From NCBI RefSeq assembly GCF_029227915.1, contig NC_079879.1, forward strand, positions 9,176,001 to 9,240,000: DNA of 64,000 bases, read 5' to 3'. The position numbers were made by a program, and so were the translations under genes. The notes under the pieces were generated by a model, which did no database searches, was not told where the DNA came from, and saw nothing but the letters and a program-made list of their open reading frames with translations. Source of the DNA: Hydractinia symbiolongicarpus (Eukaryota > Cnidaria > Hydrozoa > Anthoathecata > Hydractiniidae). Of this stretch, positions 24,354 through 34,445 are shown piece after piece. Position 1 is the stretch's first letter. Every line of letters begins with the position of its first letter.

Positions 24354-25980
24354 ATTTTTTTCACTAAAAAATAAATACAATGTTAAAAGTATGGCAAATA
24401 TATACTGAGCCATCCATATTCAAAAGTTTCGTCATCACTTTATAGCTTTAAATTGATATGCAGAATGTGGTGGATTCCCTTAGGGGATAAAAAAAGAGCA
24501 TTTTACCCCTCTTCTAATTCTAAAAAAATTTTTGGTCTTAAAAAGTATATATGGTTTTTTACTTAATTGACTTGCTTGTTAACAAATAAACTTATCCTTG
24601 GCCTACAGTATAATTTCAATATTTAATACAATAATATTTTTGTACTCTGAGAGAGAATGTTTTATCCAACCATAATGTGTCAACCACTAGTGAATTTAAA
24701 TGGGTGGTTGATTGTGAAGAAACTTTCAAATATAATTGGGCTAACACTTCATATTTTAAGTTTATTAGTTCGATTACAAAATAAAAATACAAAAATCCCA
24801 AAACTACTCGACAGAAAAAAGAAATCTGAAATCAGTATTGGTACTCTGAAACTATTTCTCATCTTGAATCAAATATTTCTGTACAACGATTGTAAACATA
24901 ATTGGCACCTTACCCTAAACTGTATGTAACTAATAAGTAAGTTTTTCTTCAAAAAATATTAACAAAGTATTATCGGTCATATGTCTCTTAATGCAGATTT
25001 TTTATGCTGCGAGAAAACTAGCTATGGAAACAATGAAAGCAACAATCTAAATGACTTAAGTTATATATAATGTACGCAATATCGTTATGATTTTATTTAA
25101 TAATTCTATCATACACTGCAAGCCCTTTCACATAAAGCCAATCCGTTTTTATAAATCTTAAAAATAATGTAGAAATTTTAGTTGTACTAATGTTTTGAAA
25201 AGTAATAATTCCCATCTGTTTAATGTAAACCTAAGAAAATCACTTATAACAATGACTTACGGGCATGTTGGGTAGTTATCTGAAAGTTATAAAGGTATGC
25301 ATGGAGGTTACAGCTTTGGGAGAAGAAATTGTTAATTCATATATGCTTTGTATATTTTAGTGTATATAATAGACAGTGGGCTTGGTCCCCTGATTGGCAT
25401 TAATCTACATTGCTGTCAGTTCTATCAGAAATATGAAAGGGGAGGATTTCTTGAGTTTAAAATGCCAATGGACATGGTGGTTTGCAACACATCAAGGGGA
25501 AGTACAGGCTCCGTTGTGAATTCTGGAAGCTAACGGAAGAGATTGTATAGCAAGATAATTTGTGCAAAAGTTTAGCAGTTAGCCTACAATGGTCAATGTG
25601 ATAGTGAAAATGTTGATAGTACTTTGAAAGTACTTTGAAGAGTTGTTCTCAAGGAAATGTTACCTGATAATACCTGTAGGTGGTTAAAGGACCTACACAT
25701 AGACATTCTTGGTGGTGGAAAAATGAGGTTTACCAGTGTATAAAGGAATAAGGAAACTTTAGTAGTGGAGGCTACATATTAGAAAAATGAAGGTTGGCAA
25801 CCCATGTTGTTGCAAAATACTAAAAGCGTCTGGATATACTAGAGTTAAAGTCTTGTCAAGTGCAATAGCTAATTGTTTCGAGGGCAAAGGATAAATGCAT
25901 TAGAAAAGGGTAACTATAGAAAGTTGAAGTTGGTTGATCAAGTAAAAATAAGTTATTGAAGCAGTGATTGGTAAGTTACT
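24354..25980. other. Non-coding; 5' flank of the MYND gene and degraded repeat sequence
   Basis: 24354-24600 should hold the MYND promoter and 5' UTR. No host exon seen. The plus strand from about 25380 may already be degraded upstream sequence of the LINE that becomes recognisable at about 25990. Confidence 0.4.
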
Positions 25981-25989
25981 TAGAGAAAG

Positions 25990-26940
25990 AATAGATATAT
26001 AGATAGGATGCAATTTGGTTTTGTTCCAGGTGGCCCTACAGGTGCAAACAACTTCAGGAAAATTATTTAGAAAGGAGAAAGAATCTCTCTCTCTTGCCTT
26101 TGTAGATTTAGAGAAAGCTTTTAATAGAGTGTCACGTAAAGTTATTCAGCAGGCAATGGAAAAATTAGGTGTGGATAAGTGGCTAGTTATGATGGTACAG
26201 CAATGTATATATGTACAGCAATGTTAGACGTTGTGTTGGGATTACAGATTCAATTGGTGATGAATTTAGTGTAAAAATTGGTGTACCTCAGGGTTCTATA
26301 CTCACCCTTTCGTTGTTTATTTTAGTTTATTTTAGAACAAGTTGTCCATGAGAGTTATTGTAAGCAGATAATTTGGTTCTCATAGCAGAATCAATGGAAG
26401 AATTAGATAAAAAGTTTGGTGAGTGGAAGAAAAGACTAGAAGAGAAAGGCTGAGTGAATGCAGAAAGTCTAAAATCATAATGGCATTGCAGCCAAGTGTG
26501 ACCTTGTAGTTGGAAAGTGGCCTTGTAAAGTTTGCAGAAAATGGGTTGGTAGTAACTCAAACTTTTTTACACTTGTAAGCATTGAGTACATAAGAAGTAC
26601 AGTGGCATTGAAGGAAGGTTGAGAGCAGATATTCAGTTTTTATGCAAGCCTTTCAAAGGTGAGTTTATTTTCACTTTTAATGATGTACAACAGTGGCTTG
26701 TTAGAAATAGGGAACTTCTGTTACTTAGGTGATATACTGGGTAGTGAAGGTGGTGTTGAAAGAAGTGTTACTTGTAGGATAGGTTTTGCTTGGGAAACGT
26801 TAAGAGACTTCCTTCCTTTGTTGACAAGCAGAGTTTTATAAATTGAGGTAAACGGCAGGTTGTATGAGGCCTGTGTAAAAGTGTTATGCTGTACAGTATG
26901 AGACATGGGCATTGACTTTTTAGAAAGGAAAAATAGGAGA
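25990..26940 (+). pseudogene. LINE reverse transcriptase fragment (RTE-like), broken
   Basis: Plus-strand pieces in changing frames follow the order of a non-LTR reverse transcriptase. QFGFVP leads in, then AFVDLEKAFNRVSRKVIQQ (motif A with the catalytic Asp), MEKLGVDKWLV, then IGVPQGSI (motif B), ADNLVLIAESMEEL (motif C, where the usual YADD has become ADN), then CKVCRKWVGSNS, and finally CYLGDILGSEGGVERSV with LPLLTSRVL. Several stops and frame changes interrupt it. The order and the late CYLGD block match RTE-like LINEs common in cnidarian genomes; the clade call is from memory. No endonuclease domain was recognised and the 3' tail is not clear. Confidence 0.8.
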
Positions 26941-26941
26941 A

Positions 26942-26942
26942 T

Positions 26943-26973
<31 letters not shown>

Positions 26974-27307
26974 GTGCATATTTTACATGGCTAGCCTCAC
27001 AAATATCGAGGGATATACCCTGTCTATTATTTCCAGGAGGGGCCATGGCGTAGATGGAGAGTCCTAGAGTATTTAATGCTCATTTTGAGCTACGCAGACC
27101 CAATTAGAGCCCACGCTCTACTAGACAACTCCCGGCAACATCCAACGACCCACACAGTGTGCCATCTTCCCAATTTCCCTCAGATGGCTTGGGTTAACCC
27201 GGGGCTATGGTAACATTCACTCGCCCATGTTGAATCGCCGTCAAGAGGAATCGAACCCCAGTCTCCTGCACAGAGTACGAGAGCTATAACCACTAATCTA
27301 CGGCGCC
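26942..27307 (-). mobile_element. tRNA-derived SINE with (GATA)n tail
   Basis: Read on the minus strand from 27307, the head is tRNA-like: GGCGCCGTAGATTAGTGG with an A box (TAGATTAGTGG, 27300-27290) and a B box (GGTTCGATTCC, 27257-27247). These are internal RNA polymerase III promoters. About 270 bp of unrelated body follow, then a (CTAT)n tail seen as GATA repeats at about 26942-26972. This is the usual SINE design: tRNA head, body, simple-repeat tail. The source tRNA is not determined. It sits directly behind the LINE fragment. Confidence 0.75.
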
Positions 27308-27495
27308 ACAACGCCAGTCTGAAAGCTGAGAAGCAGGCTTTGAAGAGGTTTATTAATATACCCTGTTCGACCTATGTTAGCATATAAATAACAGCATGCT
27401 GACCTTGGCACAATATAGTTAGCTAAAGTGGCTAGCTATACGGAGGGCTGGTTAAAAAAATCACAAGAACATATAGATTGTGTATTCTTTCCACT

Positions 27496-27516
27496 GGGGG
27501 GGGGGGGGGGGGGGGG
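27496..27516. repeat. Poly-G tract, 21 G
   Basis: An uninterrupted run of G in an AT-rich setting. Confidence 0.95.
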
Positions 27517-27539
27517 CACTAAGATAATTTTAGCTAATT

Positions 27540-27660
27540 TTAGTAAATACGATAGCTACCTAGCTATCTATAGCTATGCATTATATTGAGCTAGCTGCTA
27601 TGCTGCTGTGTTGTGCCCTTTTTGTCACCCTCACACAAAGCTAGCTAGCCGGTTAAACAA
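27540..27660. repeat. AGCTAGCT-rich stretch
   Basis: Scattered TAGCTAG/AGCTAGC words; the same kind of sequence recurs at 50885-51030 and 57560-57585. Confidence 0.6.
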
Positions 27661-28256
27661 GTCAGACAACCCATGTTAAAAAACTTACACCAACAATACA
27701 ACTAACGCTTACCGCTTTCTCTCTTCAAATGATTTTATAAAGTGCAACGAACTACATTTTCCCCTTTTTTGTACTTGAATAATTTTCCCTTTTTCTTGCT
27801 GGGGAATTTCCACTTTTCCCCAATTTTATAAACAAGCGTCCGGCGTCGTTTACCCCAAGCTTTGGGAAATACCTCATAAACCTAAAAGAGATATTGCAAC
27901 CTCGTTCCCAAAGTTTTTTGTTTAGCTGATATCATCAAAAAATTGACGCATGCGCGAAAATGGGGAATTTCCGGGTATCAACGACATCAAAGGATCAGTG
28001 ACGTAACGCCTTGCAATATTGGATGTGTTGTAAATGGAGAAAACTTGGTCGACCGTATCCCTCCAAACAAGTGGAAGGACAAAAGATATGTGATTGGGTA
28101 TCTTGTTCAAGGCACCGCTATTGATAAAGACTCCCAAACATACAGTAGAGGGGTTGGTAGTGCATTGCAACATAAGTGTGAAGAAAGAACGGTATATTAA
28201 TAATAAACTGAAAGAGTGAAAGGCAACATCAGGAACAACTTCCACAAGAAACATCC

Positions 28257-29070
28257 TTATCGCACCTTCCACGGTGAATCCAAGTCGATGCAAGTCGATG
28301 CAAATAAAGCAAAGTCTAATGCTTCTGCGTCGAAGCAAGTTGAAAAAAAGAAGACAGCCCACACAGAGACGTTGAAAAAAGTACATAGTCCGCATACAGC
28401 AAGTGCAACACCCCTCGCAATACCCAGGTAAAGATGCTGCGCAACAAACTCTAGAACCTTCGCAGAAACTCTGAAGATGAAGGACACATCTGTGCCAAGA
28501 ATTCCCGAAAGGGCTGCGCTTGCTTTGCCCGCAAGATATTTTAAAAATTTCGAAAACCTCTCAAGCTGTTTTTCTACAAAGCTTTTATTCTCTTCTCCTG
28601 CAGCACCTGCTGCGGCACGCACTGCTCCACTTGCACCTGTTACTACCAATACGATCGTCGAGATCAGCATACCGACAGCTGTGATTATGGTCCTAATGGT
28701 TATTACCTGCTCATTGAACAGAATCTCGAGCTTCTTTCTAAGAGACCTATCATCTCCGGCCATCTTTATCATGGTTTCTCTAACCGTCTGTAGCTGGGTC
28801 TGAATTTTGTTTGATACCACCTCATATGCTTCACGTACTTCCTCTTTTTTTCTTCTAGTCGCTTCAACTATTTTTAAGCACCGTCTATGTCATTCTTCTA
28901 ACTTCCAAATGCTTCATGGATATGTCCGAATTAATTTTTTTCCCCATTACTTTCTTTACCATTTCCTCAGCCTTTTCTATTACCCTATTGTACAAGATCA
29001 TCTCGCTTGTCAACGTTTTAATGTTACTGCGTAGGGTTTGGAGTTCCAGTTTTAACCCTTTCGTTCCCAT
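28257..29070 (-). pseudogene. Polinton-associated coiled-coil and hydrophobic-domain protein, frameshifted
   Basis: Minus strand. The N-terminal part (29070-28885, MGTKGLKLELQTLRSN) is a charged coiled coil. A frame change near 28880 leads into another helical stretch (TRRKREEVREAYEVVSNK, TQLQTVRETMIKMAGDD), then EQVITIRTIITAVGMLIST and a small-residue hydrophobic segment (AGKASAALSGILGTDVSF). Similar proteins with a repeated Gly-Ile-Ile-Gly membrane-like segment are common in cnidarian mobile elements; that recognition is from memory. The function is unknown, possibly a minor virion or membrane protein. It lies leftmost in the element. Confidence 0.6.
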
Positions 29071-29802
29071 TCTGTAATAATTTCTCCTCGCTAAAGAGTC
29101 TTCTCCATGAGATTTTTTGTCCCATCCACATTATCCTTAAGATCATCCATTTTTATCGTCTCATGGTTTTTCTACATACATGAACATCTGAGCTTCGGAC
29201 TTCCCATTCCTAGATGTGTTAGTACATTTCTTGAATCCTAGGTTCCTTAGATGATCTGCCTTTAGCCTATTTACTATTGCACCGACTGGAATTTCCCGTT
29301 GTCTTTATACAAAGCGTCGGTTATATTTCTTTCTAGTTTAAAGTTGTCATAATGTCAGGCGTTCGGTACTTTTAGCACCGTCTCGAGATGATTATAAAAA
29401 GCCCCGATGTTTGACCTCTTTATTTTTTTCTTCTAACTTAAACCCTTTTTATACGATGCACTCCTGGCGTTCAAGTAGAACTAGTGCAATGCAGCGTCGA
29501 GAGGTCCTCAGGCCTGCTGAAGAGTCAATCGAATATGGTCTGGAATATTTCCATCTAGTGTAAAATATTTATCATAAGGCATTTTTTTTCATGTGATGGT
29601 CCTAAAAGATCATTTTGAGCAAATTGTTAATCTTTTCGGACACGATAGGACTCACGGTCACGATAGGACAATTTATAACTGAGAGGTAAGCACTTTTTGG
29701 AAACTTCAGAGAAATTCCTTTTAAGTGATGCCAAATTGAACATCACGGGAGGGAGTTTTTTTAGTCCGCAGTATATATATAAAAAAATATAATGAATAAA
29801 TG

Positions 29803-30366
29803 GTTCTAGATGTCGTTGTAAAAGAGCCCCACTTAGCCATTTTTAGTGGACCGACATCTTCTGGAAAAACCAAGCGTGTTCTGGACCTCCTTAAAGGTGA
29901 GCATAAGCAACACTTTTACAATGTTGTGATTCTCTGTCCAACGCTATGGTAAAACTCTACGTACCGTGAGAGAATCTCGCTTTGGAAGGATTACTACGTC
30001 TTCCTCATAAATCCCGAAGATCGGCTGTTAAATTGGATCGATAAACTGTCAAGTCTACTGGCTGGTAAAGAGACACTCTTTACTGTCGACAATTGCATAG
30101 TGGACGATAACTTCGACAAGCGAAGACAGTCTCTGCTCGAACTAGACATCTCAGGGAGGCATAGTTTGTTGTTATTAAGAAAGTCCTGTACAGCACCACC
30201 CAAGAACCTTCAAGGGAAGAAAAAGCAGCCGTTCCTGTTGTACCCTCATATGAAACTCACCGATGAGGAAACCAACATGATCAGTGACAGGAAGCCCAAG
30301 ACTTGGGTATGGAAATCAAAACATGCGTGTTTGTATGTACGACTTGACCACACAAAGAGAATATAA
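29803..30366 (+). pseudogene. Polinton packaging ATPase (FtsK/A32-like), broken
   Basis: Plus strand. The frame reads FSGPTSSGKTKRVLDLL, a Walker A P-loop at about 29842-29890, then VVILCPTLW and a stop at about 29949. It resumes with DYYVFLINPEDRLLNWIDKL, TLFTVDNCIVDDNFDKRRQS (the Walker B position) and LLELDISGRH, and ends SKHACLYVRLDHTKRI. This order matches the genome-packaging ATPase of Polintons and related double-stranded DNA viruses, which pumps DNA into capsids. The premature stop and the odd Walker B region suggest it is inactive. No intact start codon is visible. Confidence 0.75.
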
Positions 30367-30399
30367 ATTTCCTCTAGAGCACTTAACATAACCTGAGAA

Positions 30400-30729
30400 A
30401 CCCGTTCCGATATACTTGATAGGGTCCTGGCATACTATGCCAACGTCAAAGAAGGTCAAAATTGGCACGATCTTATCGTCACATCGGATGCTGCTCTAGG
30501 GTTTATATGCCGATCTCGGAAACTCCAAGCTGTAACAGTGCCAAAGTGGCTTGCAGGAAAAGGTATAATAATGCTGCAGAATAAGGTTCAAGAACTTCGT
30601 CAGCTAAACGGTAGGCAAAGCTGGTCATTAAAGGAAAGGACGCAACTTTTGAATATGATCTTAAAAGCTTACAGAGCAGAATGCAGAGCTACGACAGCTA
30701 CATGTTCTACACGCACAAGATCCTGGTAA
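30400..30729 (+). pseudogene. Polinton-associated protein of unknown function
   Basis: A plus-strand frame open from about 30402 gives DRVLAYYANVKEGQNWHDL, TSDAALGFICRSRKLQ, VTVPKWLAGKGIIMLQNK and then ELRQLNGRQSWSLKERTQ. It ends at 30729. It follows the ATPase on the same strand. I recognise no named domain. No start codon is clear, and it probably lost its beginning. Confidence 0.4.
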
Positions 30730-30999
30730 ATACAACATAATCTCGATATGTCGTAAACATACAAGAAAAGATGACGATGAGTAACATCATCTCCCGTAAT
30801 ACTGTGCGCGTGGTCAAAGACGCGTTTTCCCTAACAGAAGACGATGACTCACAGGTAACCTTCCTCGCTCTAAAACATTGTTGTCATAGATAAACCTAAC
30901 GGTATACAGGCGTCTTAAAGATTAGAAGGAGACGGGTATGTAGAGCGGTATCAATGCCACGACCTTGCTATCGACCTTGTATAAATTGGGAGTACCAGC

Positions 31000-31890
31000 G
31001 CTCGAAGACTAGACGCTTTTTAAAATCATGACTGTAAATGTACCACTTTTTCATACATGATCCAGAGGGACTTTTACATTCCTGAGATTCGCATTGTAGT
31101 CTGTTGATCGCTACGAACGAAAAAGAAAGTGATGGGACACGTACGTATACGTGCAACAAGAGTAATTTATGAATTACTACGATACCTCTGCGCTTGAAGC
31201 AGGTGGAGATAGAGATCGTCTTCTGGTAAAGGGTTTTCTTCAGGATACTGTTTGCTCTTTGCAAGTAGGACTTCATCTAGCTTAAAGACCTTTAAAGGCT
31301 TCGTGCCAGTCATGGCAGTCTTGGTATTATTCCAACTCCTCTGTAGAGAACAGGTATTTCACCCATATCGTACTAGTCTCCTCAGTGACTGACTCTTCCG
31401 CATTATGAAGTTTAAAGTTAAAGTATGATATTTTTTGGTCGTAACGCGCTTCATTTCTACACCTTTACCTTCTAGCAGCTTTGTCGCATTGACTTGAACT
31501 CAGACCCGTTATAACATTGGATGGACTTGGGATAACGTAGAGGTCCTACTTTGTAGATATTCTTGTTCATCTTGGCAACATCTGCAGCTTTTTTGTGCGC
31601 AAGGGTCTTGCAACTTTATACCTGGAAGCGACGTCGATAGCCGTGGGGGTATACTCGTACGTATCACCATACTATTGTTGTTAAAATTGAAAGTTTATTA
31701 ATGTTAAAATGTGGGTAGTCGATTACTTCGGGTCGCAAATATGTCGAAGCCAGAGTAGCTGACGCGAAAACCAGTTTGGGATTTCTTTCGCGACAACTTG
31801 TTTTTGAATCAAGCAACTTGATGGCCTTTTGTCCAGTCCAGGGATGCTCTGTCTGGAAGAAGATCTTGCTAAGCTTCTCCGTCTCTTGGC
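31000..31890 (-). pseudogene. Polinton retrovirus-type integrase (rve), broken
   Basis: Minus strand in several frames. The N-terminal stretch has HPWTGQKAIKLLD (about 31840-31800). The core follows: YTPTAIDVASRYKVARPLR (about 31660-31600), with the first catalytic Asp, then GPLRYPKSIQCYNGSEFKS (about 31560-31500), where the family has C-D-N-G and this copy has Tyr in place of the second catalytic Asp. Next come LLEGKGVEMKRVTTKKYH, IWVKYLFST and finally MTGTKPLKVFKLDEV and SKQYPEENPLPEDDLY (about 31310-31200). Frameshifts lie near 31600, 31500 and 31340. It lies directly after the polymerase on the same strand. The lost Asp alone would inactivate it. Confidence 0.8.
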
Positions 31891-31929
31891 CAGATAACGT
31901 ATGTCATTTTGTCATGTTTTTATTATATG

Positions 31930-33000
31930 ACAAAACGATGTGAACTTGTAACGCGCTCTGTAAAGCTGTTTTTGTACACGCTGTGTTCTAATTGGACCAA
32001 GAATCCAGCAATAAACGTTAGCGCTTGCCATTTTTCTGATTCCTAGAAGGAACGTAGAAGTGAGAAAGCTATGGAGTCTTCTTAAGCGTAGCAATGTAAT
32101 ACGTTCTCATACTCTCCTTCAACCCGGTGAGATCTACGCCTGCTTTGCCTTGCTGTTCACGTTTTTTAAGGAACTTTTGTTTCTCCGTGAAACTATAGCC
32201 ATGCAGTCTTGTCCTCAGTGCTACGAACTTTGTCATATTTTTTCTGCCTTCTTCGGTTTTCATCAAATCCACAATTTTCTTGTTTTTATCGATTGAAAGT
32301 GTCCTGGCGACTTTTTTGCTATATGCTCTTGTATCAAAGCGCTTCTCTAGATCTGCAGCTTTATCCCGGAGAAGTTCTCCGTTTAAATGTAGTACACAAG
32401 CTGTCTGTAACCATATAGCAGAGTTGATCTTACTACCATAGCTTGACTGCATGTGGTCGTAGTGACACTTGTACATAATCAGCTTAGAGAGATCTAGGAT
32501 CAGTTGCACAATTTACACAGCCTTCAACATTTTAACCCCTGTTTTACTCATCTTTCCGCCTGAGATAGTTGCTAAAGCGGGTTCCGCAATAGAAGTTTAG
32601 TTTCGCCATCATTTGAAGGTACTTCTCCTCACTTGTCACTAGTTTCATACTGCAATGGCTCCTCACATTCCCCACAGACTTAAAAAACGGATAGGTTCAT
32701 CAGGCAAACTCCTTACTCTAGTATTTACATCGACGTATACCTTACGCCATGAAGTCTAATTGAACATGATTATTCGGTGTACCTTTTTCAGCCTGAGCTG
32801 TATAACCGGGCTGTATAGCCCCATGAAACGCTCTGATATGTACCACGTATTTACTCATGTCCTTGAAGTTTGGTATCAGTTTCTTCACACCTTCAGTTTT
32901 CATGTGATCTGGAAGAAACGATAGTTCATATTCATTTATCATGTAGCGCCTTTAAATACTGTACATCCACGTCAAGTATGTAACCGTGCCCGTTTTTGAT
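31930..33000 (-). pseudogene. Polinton protein-primed DNA polymerase B, C-terminal part, broken
   Basis: Minus strand. GYILDVDVQYLKALHD (about 32990-32945) is followed by LPDHMKTEGVKKLIPNFKD and YVVHIRAFHGAIQPG (32942-32742), which matches the middle of Polinton PolB. After a gap the frame 32509-32069 gives DLSKLIMYKCHYDHMQSSYG, then RFDTRAYSKKVARTL, DKNKKIVDLMKTEEG and MTKFVALRTRLHGYSFTEK. In this family a Y-x-D-T-D-S catalytic motif should follow the YGSK block; it has been lost here. The N-terminal exonuclease half is missing because the sequence changes to unrelated repeat at about 33060. Confidence 0.8.
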
Positions 33001-33127
33001 ACTTTCACTTTCAACTAGGATAAAATCAGTAGTGCAGTAGAGCAGAACTAAAGCAGATATTGCTCTTAAAGAATTTACTGTAATAGAATATTTGACAAAA
33101 AACCTTTTTCAATAAAACTTTGGATGC

Positions 33128-33198
33128 AGCGTGATTGCATAGTGGTTAGTACATTGCGTTGTGAATGCAACAACCAGGGTTCGAGTCCTCGTCACGGC
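33128..33198 (+). pseudogene. tRNA-His(GTG)-like copy, plus strand
   Basis: Anticodon arm ATTGCGTTGTGAATGCAA keeps the GTG anticodon; the B box reads GGTTCGAGTCC. The acceptor stem is damaged (AGCGTGA against TCACGGC). First copy of a small cluster. Confidence 0.8.
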
Positions 33199-33420
33199 AT
33201 TAACAATATTAATAGGAGAGGGTATATGTACTTTCGTACTCATCAAATTCCCTCCGTTTGCATTGGTAATCAGTTCCTGATGCATTCTTTCTACCTCCTT
33301 TAGTTGTAAGTCTGAATATGCTTGTGCATCGAATTCAACTAAAAGGAAATATAGTTCTTAAACAATGCACTGTGGCAGCATGTTATAAAATAGACATATT
33401 TGAATAACACTTTCATATAT

Positions 33421-33491
33421 GCCAGGATCATATAGTGGTAAGTAAATTGCGTTGTGGCTGCAATAACCCAACTATGAATCTTGGTCACGGC
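33421..33491 (+). pseudogene. tRNA-His(GTG)-like copy, plus strand, degenerate
   Basis: TTGCGTTGTGGCTGCAA anticodon arm intact with GTG; the T arm is broken (CCCAACTATGAATCTTGG). About 293 bp after the first copy. Confidence 0.75.
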
Positions 33492-34097
33492 ATTAACAAT
33501 ATTAATCGCAGAGGGTATATGTACTTTCGTACTAATCAAATTCCCTCCGTTTGCATTGGTAATCACTTGATGATGCATTCTTTTTAATTTTTTGCTTATG
33601 AAGCGGAATTATGTTGTGCATCGAATTCAAGCAGGTATTAAACTATGCATTGTGGCAGGATGTTTTAAACTAGACATATTTGATAATCGCGTTGTGGCAG
33701 TAATAACCCAGGGTTTATTTTAGATTTTCGATATTGAATATAATTTCCTTTACTATGACCAGGATTGAACAATTGGTTACTGAGACCATAACGCTTGTCC
33801 TAACTACTATACTATTATAGTTCACTCCAAAGTAGCTACTTTTGAGGTTTATCTTAAAAAGCTCTGTGATCGAGAATAGGGGGGGGGGTTAAATAAAGCT
33901 ACATGCTGCTATTTTGAACACAGAATACAAGGAGTAGCGAAATTAACGTTTAATTTTTTTAATTTTTTTTAAATTACATTTATTATTTATTTTGGAAGTG
34001 TATATAACAAAACTTTAATACATATAAAACAGCGAAGTTTTACTGACATTATACAAAAATACTAAAAAATATTGGAACTAGAGAAAAAAAATTAGCT

Positions 34098-34445
34098 TCA
34101 AGGAAACAATATCTTGGTTGGTTTAGACACAAAGCCATAATTTTGTTCCCTGTTGTTGTCCCAATATTCCACCCTATTTACCGTGTAACGTACTGCAAAT
34201 TCTAAATATGATTCTATATCAATAGATTCATCCTCTCCAAGGGGTAAAATAAAGATAAACTGATCCACAAGTCCATCATATTCCTGGCGAATGTATTTCG
34301 CTGGGATATCACGCCAAGTTTTTTAAAGCTCCGTCGTAAAACGAACAATTACTGACTTCTGATATAAAATATTTCGAGCGGAGATGGCTCCAAATACACT
34401 TTTACCGGAGACAATCCCGAAAGCAATAAGAAATGACCTTGTTTC
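34098..34445 (-). pseudogene. CBM21 domain relic (PPP1R3-type glycogen-targeting subunit)
   Basis: One minus-strand frame reads SGKSVFGAISARNILYQKSV, VIVRFTTEL, stop (TAA at 34325-34323), then TWRDIPAKYIRQEYDGLVDQ, FIFILPLGEDES, LEFAVRYTVNRVEYWDNN and REQNYGFVSKP, ending at a TGA at 34100-34098. The order V-R-[FY]-T-[TS]...W...Y...D...F-x-F...L-x-F-A-[VI]-x-Y...Y-W-D-N-N...N-Y is the signature of carbohydrate-binding module 21, found in protein phosphatase 1 regulatory subunits 3, which bind glycogen. The in-frame stop replaces the residue before K-T-W. The upstream PP1-binding RVxF motif is not visible. A retrocopy or dead gene fits best. A live gene with an unseen intron is less likely because the frame is continuous on both sides of the stop. 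Confidence 0.75.

Larger units (their letters stand above)
28250..33060. mobile_element. Polinton/Maverick (adintovirus-like) element, broken and partial
   Basis: The stretch holds, in order: a minus-strand coiled-coil/hydrophobic protein (29070-28257), a plus-strand packaging ATPase (29803-30366), a plus-strand unknown protein (30400-30729), a minus-strand retrovirus-type integrase (31890-31000) and the C-terminal part of a minus-strand protein-primed DNA polymerase B (33000-31930). Integrase, PolB and ATPase together define Polintons. Capsid genes, protease and terminal inverted repeats were not found, and every gene has stops or frameshifts. The right side ends abruptly before the tRNA-His-like repeat at 33128. 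Confidence 0.85.
33110..33750 (+). repeat. Small cluster of the tRNA-His repeat unit, about 2.3 copies
   Basis: Unit period about 293 bp, with flanks matching the reverse complement of the 51.5-64 kb array: GGTAATCAGTTCCTGATGCA after the tRNA, and TTCTTAAACAATGCA before the next. A third partial anticodon arm lies at about 33686-33712 (GCGTTGTGGCAGTAATAACC). Heavily diverged. Confidence 0.75.

Noticed and set aside
24354-24413. N-terminal signal peptide of the MYND protein (MAQYIFAILLTLYLFF)
   Set aside because: A MYND protein is expected in the cytosol or nucleus, and a splice acceptor lies inside this leader.
27922-28395. Minus-strand 157-codon ORF
   Set aside because: It is out of frame with the Polinton coiled-coil protein, which overlaps it, and has no domain of its own.
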